From Fibrobacterota bacterium (GTDB taxonomy: Bacteria; Fibrobacterota; Fibrobacteria; UBA11236): a stretch of 64,000 bases of DNA. The DNA is taken from NCBI GenBank assembly GCA_028287465.1, contig JAQBPO010000039.1:1-64000 (forward strand). The letters run 5' to 3'. Shown here piece after piece: positions 58,553 to 64,000 of this stretch; the first letter of the stretch is position 1; every line of letters starts with the position of its first letter. Under the pieces are notes generated by a model. It did not search any database and had not been told where the DNA came from. It was given only the letters and a program-made list of their open reading frames with translations. The translations under genes and the position numbers were made by a program.

Positions 58553-58620
58553 CAGCATATTAAAGGATTTGGGAGGCGGGCGCAGGAAGGGTCGCGTTTG
58601 CGACCCGATAGGCCGTTCGG

Positions 58621-59595
58621 TTATCTAGTGAAGAAGAATTTACCCAGGATCCGGTTGCCCGATTGGACGAAGTAAACCCCGGTGGGAGCATCCGCTCCTC
58701 CCGCGGTCTTCCCGTTCCACTGGTACATGTAACCGGTGGGATGCAGGGTGGCGATCTTGCTTCCCATCATCCCGTAAAGGCTGAGCGGCTCGCCCGAGGA
58801 GAACTTTGTGTCTCCGGGCCGGATTAGGACCAGGTTGCCCGTTTGGTTGGCCTGGAAGCCGTTCCTTCCGATCCTGGCCTTCGATTCCCGGGCTCCCGAG
58901 ATGGGTGTCGCGATGGAATCGTAGGTAAGCTTGATGAGTTGGACGGTGAACTCCACCTTTTGGGTATCGCTGTTAGCGAAGTCCTTCCAGGTATTCAGGA
59001 GCACCGCGGCCAAGGCCGCGGAATCCGGGTGGCTGGTCAACTCGGGATAGAAGTGGGTGAAGGAGCCTTTCGACGCGCCGGTGCTGCTGTAAATCGTACG
59101 CTTCATGGTGGCGTTGCCGTACCAGAGATTCAACTTGGACTGGTTCTTGAATTTGCCGATCGCATCGTACAGGGCCACCGTATCGCCGTTTACCTTGGAG
59201 GCGAAACCGAACCAGTATTCATCCCAGCCCGGCTTCTTGAAGGTGAAGGAGCCGTCGTTGATCTTGACCGAGTAGCCCATGGAGTTCTCGACGGAGAATT
59301 TCTTCTCGGCCTTCTTGCGCAGGGCGAAATCGACTTCGCGCTTCACCCAGGTGTCGCAGGAACCCTTCCCGTCCCAATCCGTGATCATCCGATACTCGGT
59401 GGAATCATGGAGCAGGGTCGCCAGGTTCATGCCTTTGTCGAGCTTGGTGCCGGATCCCTGCACTTGCAGGGTAGCGGCGGAATTGCCCAATAGGATGTAC
59501 TGATAGGCGTCTTGCAGATGGTAGGCCTGCTCGCAAACCTTGGCGCCCGCCCAGGCTGCCAGTATGAGACCGGTGAGGACTGTTAGTTTTTTCAT
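58621..59595 (-). CDS. Secreted protein with C-terminal sorting tail
   Basis: Encodes 324 residues with a signal peptide (MKKLTVLTGLILAAWAGAKV). Residues 20-245 are a beta-rich domain with no recognised family (DSTEYRMITDWDGKGSCDTWVKREVDF; WYGNATMKRTIYSSTGAS). The last 75 residues are a FlgD-like/T9SS-like tail (LSLYGMMGSKIATL ... PTGVYFVQSGNRILGKFFFTR). It is likely exported and surface-anchored; role unknown. It is divergent from the GT4 gene. Confidence 0.78.
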   Translation of the reverse strand: MKKLTVLTGLILAAWAGAKVCEQAYHLQDAYQYILLGNSAATLQVQGSGTKLDKGMNLATLLHDSTEYRMITDWDGKGSCDTWVKREVDFALRKKAEKKFSVENSMGYSVKINDGSFTFKKPGWDEYWFGFASKVNGDTVALYDAIGKFKNQSKLNLWYGNATMKRTIYSSTGASKGSFTHFYPELTSHPDSAALAAVLLNTWKDFANSDTQKVEFTVQLIKLTYDSIATPISGARESKARIGRNGFQANQTGNLVLIRPGDTKFSSGEPLSLYGMMGSKIATLHPTGYMYQWNGKTAGGADAPTGVYFVQSGNRILGKFFFTR

Positions 59596-59609
59596 GATGG
59601 GTATCCATT

Positions 59610-59638
59610 AATGTAGGCGAAACGACCGTAAATGCAAA
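59610..59638 (-). promoter_or_regulatory. Sigma-70-type promoter of the secreted tail protein
   Basis: Minus strand: TTTGCA (59638-59633), 17 bp, TACATT (59615-59610), about 15 bp before the start codon at 59595, giving a very short leader. Confidence 0.45.
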
Positions 59639-59816
59639 CCCATTTCCTTTATTTCTAGCTTTTCCCCATGCCTAAACCAGGGAGTCCCCGTCCCGCGATA
59701 TCCCTGAAAATCGCCGGATTTCCCCACCCGGAAAACCCCATCCGGGTCCCTCTGGAAGCGGATTTTGGACCCTTTTCGACCCTGCCCCCGGATTCCCAAT
59801 TTGACCGGGCGCCCGC

Positions 59817-61049
59817 ATGACCTCCTCCCTGCGCAAACCCTGCCGCGTCCTCTACATCTCGTCCACCTACAGCCGCGACGAAAAGGACAACCAGAACCCG
59901 TGGATGATCGACACCATCCGCCACCTCAAGGCCAAGGGCTACGACATCGAGGTGCTGGCCCCCTCCTTCAAGGGACTTCGCACCCATACGGTGGGCGGGG
60001 TGTTGGTCCACCGCTTCCGCTATTTCTTCGCGTCGCGGGAGACCCTGACCCATGACCAGGGCGCGCCCAACAAGATCCGCGGCAGCATGCTGGTCAAGCT
60101 GCTGTTCTTCCCTTACCTGTTTTTCGGCATGCTGGCGGCCATGCGCGTCGCGCGCCGCGGCGAGTACGACTTCATCCATTGCCATTGGCCCTTTCCGCAC
60201 GGCATGATGGGCTGGGCCGCTTGCCTGGCCGCGCGCAACCGGCCCAAGCTCATCCTGCATTTCCACGGCGCCTGCCTGCTTCTGGCCGCCAAGTTCAAGC
60301 CCATCGCCCCGTTCCTGCGGTTCTGCCTCCGCCGCGCCCATGGGGTGGTCTCCAATTCCAGCTTCACCGCCGGCCTGGTTTCCTCCCTGATGCCCGTGGA
60401 ACAGCGCGTGATCGCCTTCGGTTCCCCGCTCGCCGGCGACCCCTTGCCTCCGGCCGTCAACAAGACCAAGGTCATCCTCACCGTGGGCCGCGTGGTGGAA
60501 CGCAAGGGCATCGCCTATCTCCTGCGCGCCCTTCCCATCATCGCCAAGTCCATGGACGCCAAGGTCGCCATCGTGGGCAAGGGCGATCCCAAGGTTGAAG
60601 CGGACCTGCGCGCCATAGCCGATGAGCTGGCCCTGGGCGACAGGGTGGTTTTCGCGGGCAAGGTTCCGGAGGCCGAATTGATCGGCTGGTACCAATCGTG
60701 CGACGTCTTCTGCCTTCCCGCCATCGTGGACTCGCAGGGAGAGACCGAGGGTTTGGGCGTGGTGCTGTTGGAAGCGCTCAATTACGCGCGCCCGGTGGTG
60801 GCTTCGGACGTGGGCGGAATCCCCGACATCATCAAGGACGGCCGTACGGGCCTGCTATGCCCGGAAAAGGATCCCGAGGCGCTGGCCGGGACCCTCCTGC
60901 GATTGCTTGCCGATCCGGGTTTGGGCGAGCGTTTGGGCCGCCAAGGCCATGAGTTCGTACGCAAGGAGTTCTCGTGGGAGAACATCGTGGGATTGTGGGA
61001 GGATTTCTACGCGAAGGCGGCCCTGGCCGGTTCCGTAACGCGCCCGTAA
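59817..61049 (+). CDS. GT4-family glycosyltransferase
   Basis: Encodes 410 residues. The N-terminal acceptor domain (VLYISSTYSRDEKDNQNPWMIDTIRHLKAKGYDIEVL) and the C-terminal donor domain (TVGRVVERKGIAYLLRALPIIA, EGLGVVLLEALNYARPVVASDVGGIPDIIKDGRTGLL with the E-x7-E motif) are typical of GT-B retaining GT4 enzymes. They transfer sugars from nucleotide-sugars to glycolipids or polysaccharides at the cytoplasmic membrane side. No ribosome-binding site of note. It stands alone. Confidence 0.92.
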   Translation: MTSSLRKPCRVLYISSTYSRDEKDNQNPWMIDTIRHLKAKGYDIEVLAPSFKGLRTHTVGGVLVHRFRYFFASRETLTHDQGAPNKIRGSMLVKLLFFPYLFFGMLAAMRVARRGEYDFIHCHWPFPHGMMGWAACLAARNRPKLILHFHGACLLLAAKFKPIAPFLRFCLRRAHGVVSNSSFTAGLVSSLMPVEQRVIAFGSPLAGDPLPPAVNKTKVILTVGRVVERKGIAYLLRALPIIAKSMDAKVAIVGKGDPKVEADLRAIADELALGDRVVFAGKVPEAELIGWYQSCDVFCLPAIVDSQGETEGLGVVLLEALNYARPVVASDVGGIPDIIKDGRTGLLCPEKDPEALAGTLLRLLADPGLGERLGRQGHEFVRKEFSWENIVGLWEDFYAKAALAGSVTRP

Positions 61050-61062
61050 CCCCCGTCCCGGG

Positions 61063-61635
61063 CTATTTCAACGGATGCAACCCGTTGGCCGAACGGATCC
61101 CGCGGGCCTTGGCCCATGCCCCCTTATCGGATTTGAAAAAGCGCGTCAACGCCGAGGCGGTGCAGTCCAAGGCTTCCGCCGCCGGCGCGAGCTGGCCATG
61201 GTGCCAGGCCAGCCGATGCAAAGCCATGAGCAGGAAGCGCGGATAATCCGCATGGCCGGGATTGGCTCCTGCCCGGAACGCAGGCTGGGGGACTTCGGCC
61301 GCGCATAGGGCGGGATCCCGATCCAGGAAGGACGCCGACAGGGCCAGGGACATCCGCAGGCGGCCCAGGGCCGAATGAAGGTTGCGCAAGGAGGCGCGGG
61401 AATCGACCGATTCGGCGGTGAGGCCCGATTCAGGATGCGAGACGCGGACGCCGCTGTAGACCCGGTTGCGCTTTTGGCCGCCGGGGCCGGAGCCCTGGAA
61501 GCGCGCCTGGCGGCATTGCCGGAGCAGGTCGTCCGGTTCCAAGGCCAACCAGCGATAGGCCGCGAGCGAGGGAATCGCGTGGTCCGCGTCCCCTTCGGTA
61601 TCGGACCGTGAATCGATGTCGTCGGATGCGCCCAT
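61063..61635 (-). CDS. Peptide-chain-release-factor-like protein with GGQ motif
   Basis: Encodes 190 residues. The central GGQ motif RFQGSGPGGQKRNRVYSGVRVSHPESGL (about residues 45-70) is the peptidyl-tRNA hydrolysis motif of class I release factors. There is no PxT/SPF codon-recognition domain. The rest is an unrelated helical domain with ADYPRFLLMALHRLAWHHGQLAPAAEALDC. It resembles the PF00472 'release factor-like' group found in Planctomycetes and others, perhaps a ribosome-rescue factor; unlike ArfB it lacks the basic C-terminal tail. The start could be 61635. It converges on the GT4 gene. Confidence 0.82.
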   Translation of the reverse strand: MGASDDIDSRSDTEGDADHAIPSLAAYRWLALEPDDLLRQCRQARFQGSGPGGQKRNRVYSGVRVSHPESGLTAESVDSRASLRNLHSALGRLRMSLALSASFLDRDPALCAAEVPQPAFRAGANPGHADYPRFLLMALHRLAWHHGQLAPAAEALDCTASALTRFFKSDKGAWAKARGIRSANGLHPLK

Positions 61636-61705
61636 GCCCGGCGGGAATATAGCAATGCCCTGGACGGGGCCGTTCCGGCCGGGACGGAACGGCGCGGGCC
61701 GCGCC

Positions 61706-64000
61706 TCAGACCGCCGAGGCCTGGGCGGCTTCGGTTTCCGTGCCGTCGATGACTTCGCGCAGTTTGCGGATCAGGATGCCGGGACTGAAGGGCTTGCCCA
61801 GGAACGCGGCGCTGTTCTGGAAGACGCCGTGGCGCAGGATGGCATCGTCCGTATACCCGGACATGTATAGGACCTTGAGGCCGGGACGCTGGACCAACAG
61901 CCGCTCGGAAAGCTCCCGTCCGCTCATGCCCGACATCACCACATCGGTGAGGAGCAGGTCGATGGACCCGGGATGCCGTTCCACCACTTCCAGGGCCGCG
62001 GGACCGGATCCGGCCTCCAGCACGTTATACCCGTGCGACAGGAGCACCTGGCTGATGAGCCTGCGGACCATGTCCTCGTCTTCCACCAGCAGGATGGTTT
62101 CCTTACCGGCCTTGACCGGGGCCTTGCCCGATGGCTTGGCGGAATCCTCTTCCTCCTTGCCGTCCTTGGCCTGGACCGCCACGGGCAGGTAGACGTCGAA
62201 GCGGGTTCCCGCCCCGGGTCCGCTGGTAACGGAAATGTTACCCCCCACGGTCTTCAGGATCCCGTACACGGTGGACAGCCCCAGTCCGGTCCCCTGCCCC
62301 GGGGGCTTGGTCGTGAAGAAGGGTTCGAACAAGTGCGCCTTGACGTCCTCGCTCATGCCGATGCCGGTATCGGAAACCGTGAGCCGCACGTACCGGCCCG
62401 GTTCGATGGCGAAGAAAGCGCCGGAGTCGCCCTTTTCCAGCCGGACATGGGCGGTTTCGATTGAGAGCCGGCCTCCGGTCGGCATGGCATCGCGGGCGTT
62501 GAGGGCCAGATTGAGGATGACCTGCTCCATCTGGCCGGGATCGGTGTTGATCTTCGGCAGGGTGGGCTCCGCGACCGTGACGAGTTGGATGTCCTCTCCG
62601 ATCAGACGGCCCAGCATCTGCCGGATTTCCCCCACCACCACGTTCAGATCGAGCAGCCTGCTGGCGAGCACCTGCCGGCGGCTGAAGGTGAGAAGCTGGC
62701 GCGTGAGCGAGGCCGCCCGTTCGCCGGCCCGGCGGATTTCCCCGACCGTCGATTGCAAGGGGTCGTTCTCGCGAAGGGATTTGGTCAGCAGTTCGCTGTA
62801 GCCGTTGATGGCGGTCAGCAGGTTGTTGAAGTCGTGGGCCACCCCGCCGGCCAGGCGCCCCACCGCTTCCATCTTCTGGGATTGCCGCAACTGCTCTTCG
62901 CTGCGGTGCAAAGCCTCTTCGGCCAGCTTCCGTTCGGTGAAATCGTAGGCGGAGGCGATCAGCAGGTTCACGCGGCCTTCACCGTCACGGACGGCGGCGG
63001 TATTGGCCACCAGCCAGCGTTCGCCGTCGCCGATCCTGGGCTTCAGGCGCAGGACGCGCCCGGAGGCCGATCCCGGATCGGAGGCGTTCGCGGATTGCAA
63101 GGAGGGCCAGACCACCGGAACGCCCGCTTCGTCGCAGGCGGAAAGCCCGCCCGCGAGATCCTCCAGGGAGATGTCGAGCAGGGCCTGGGCGGAGGCCAGG
63201 CCGAGCAACCGCGCGGCGGCATCGTTCGCGTACACCACGCGCCCGCCGGAATCGGCGACCACGACCGAGTCCGAAATCGCGCGCAGGATCGCTTCCAATT
63301 GCTCCTTGGAGCGGCGCAGGGATTCCTCGAAGCGTTTGGACTCGGTGATGTCCCGGCAGACCGCGAGCAGACGCTCCGGCTCCCAGGAGGGATTGAGGAT
63401 GGGGGTGATGATCACGTCCCACCATTTGGGCTTCCCCGTTACGCTCGGGCAATAGCCCTGGAATTTGCCGACCCCCGTGCGCGCCGCGGCGCGCATGGCG
63501 TTCTCGGCCTTGCCCCGATCCTCGCCGCGCCAGAAGTCCAGCCAGGAGCGGCTGATGAACACTTCCGGGTCCTCGATTTCCATGAGCTTTCGCCCGCTGT
63601 AGCTGATGGAAAGCAGGTTCCCCTCCGAGTTCAGCACCATGATGCTGTCCCGGCTGCTTTCGATGATGCGCCGGCTGAAAGCCTCGCTCTTGGAGAGTTC
63701 CTCTTCCGCCCGCTTCCGTTCCGTGATGTCCACCCCGAAGCCGATGGCGCCGCCGTCGACGGGATTGGGCATGAACCAGATTTCCAGCACGCGCTTGCGA
63801 TCGGCCTGCCCGAATTCGTATTCGAAATGGACGGATTCGCCTTTGAGGACCTTCTCCATGAGGGACCGGCTGTTGGGCCACCCTTCGAGGATGCTCTCCC
63901 CCACCGTCTCGTTTTCATCCTGGCCCATGCCGCGCAAGGCGGCCCCGCGGTATTCCCTGATGATGCCGTTTGCGTCCAGGCGGCAGGCCATCACGGGAAG
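61706..64000 (-). CDS. Hybrid PAS-domain sensor histidine kinase with C-terminal receiver, 5'-truncated
   Basis: The frame is open to the right edge, so the N-terminus is missing; about 763 residues are seen. At least three PAS domains come first ([23 protein letters not shown], then SFLDF-like and [19 protein letters not shown] linkers). The HisKA motif is [20 protein letters not shown], the HATPase has [10 protein letters not shown] (N-box), [12 protein letters not shown] (G1) and [16 protein letters not shown] (G2), and the receiver carries the phospho-Asp in [13 protein letters not shown] and Lys in FLGKPFSPG. It is soluble in the visible part. The receiver resembles the single-domain regulator at 14633. 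Confidence 0.93.
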   Translation of the reverse strand, partial: LPVMACRLDANGIIREYRGAALRGMGQDENETVGESILEGWPNSRSLMEKVLKGESVHFEYEFGQADRKRVLEIWFMPNPVDGGAIGFGVDITERKRAEEELSKSEAFSRRIIESSRDSIMVLNSEGNLLSISYSGRKLMEIEDPEVFISRSWLDFWRGEDRGKAENAMRAAARTGVGKFQGYCPSVTGKPKWWDVIITPILNPSWEPERLLAVCRDITESKRFEESLRRSKEQLEAILRAISDSVVVADSGGRVVYANDAAARLLGLASAQALLDISLEDLAGGLSACDEAGVPVVWPSLQSANASDPGSASGRVLRLKPRIGDGERWLVANTAAVRDGEGRVNLLIASAYDFTERKLAEEALHRSEEQLRQSQKMEAVGRLAGGVAHDFNNLLTAINGYSELLTKSLRENDPLQSTVGEIRRAGERAASLTRQLLTFSRRQVLASRLLDLNVVVGEIRQMLGRLIGEDIQLVTVAEPTLPKINTDPGQMEQVILNLALNARDAMPTGGRLSIETAHVRLEKGDSGAFFAIEPGRYVRLTVSDTGIGMSEDVKAHLFEPFFTTKPPGQGTGLGLSTVYGILKTVGGNISVTSGPGAGTRFDVYLPVAVQAKDGKEEEDSAKPSGKAPVKAGKETILLVEDEDMVRRLISQVLLSHGYNVLEAGSGPAALEVVERHPGSIDLLLTDVVMSGMSGRELSERLLVQRPGLKVLYMSGYTDDAILRHGVFQNSAAFLGKPFSPGILIRKLREVIDGTETEAAQASAV

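Overview
This 64 kb window is GC-rich bacterial DNA, most likely from a free-living, facultatively or fully aerobic member of the Fibrobacterota. The best markers are a regulator of the Fibrobacter paralogous family TIGR02147 and many secreted proteins ending in a FlgD-like/T9SS-like C-terminal tail. The gut genus Fibrobacter itself is unlikely: the window has an oxygen-dependent coproporphyrinogen oxidase, a JmjC-type dioxygenase and a flagellin gene. No rRNA, tRNA, CRISPR array or complete insertion sequence was found.

Layout. 1-1164: end of an HtrA protease. 1260-2939: flagellin-fliW-csrA behind a sigma-54 promoter. 3058-6054 (minus strand): a secreted tail protein, an esterase, and an ECF sigma / membrane anti-sigma / Spy-like periplasmic operon. 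6432-9706: DUF1800-DUF1501 pair. 9741-15809: TVP38-type membrane protein, an 804-residue flavin/polyferredoxin membrane fusion, a nitrilase-family amidase, an SRPBCC protein, a single-domain response regulator and a cobalamin adenosyltransferase. 15830-19790: a clearly AT-rich island with a large Ig/beta-helix lipoprotein and its small partner.

19797-37067 is a polysaccharide-utilisation region. It holds three DUF1080 (3-keto-glycoside hydrolase-like) proteins, a clan-A glycoside hydrolase, a PQQ-type sugar dehydrogenase, a GH26 mannanase, a DUF5060 glycoside hydrolase, a GH16-like protein lacking its nucleophile, a dihaem cytochrome/propeller protein, an LVIVD protein and the TIGR02147 regulator. 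A 21-bp element, GGTTTC-N5-GAAAGCGGAA, stands in the intergenic space before five of its transcription units on both strands. I read this as one regulon linking glycan cleavage with periplasmic sugar oxidation; it is the main find of the window.

37633-46624 is mostly housekeeping: aminotransferase, NUDIX hydrolase with a 10-bp tandem repeat in its leader, outer-membrane protein, hemF, lgt, lipoprotein, rlmN, queuosine-precursor transporter, MgtC-like protein, HTH protein. 46871-55568: UbiA-family prenyltransferase, a histidine kinase / SRPBCC / JmjC set divergent from a LuxR-type regulator, an LsrG-like / Fe-alcohol dehydrogenase / RluE operon and a phosphate-type porin. 55569-56055 is non-coding with a long inverted repeat. 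56056-58502 is a compact type III polyketide synthase cluster. The window ends with a secreted tail protein, a GT4 glycosyltransferase, a GGQ release-factor-like protein and a hybrid PAS sensor kinase cut by the right edge.
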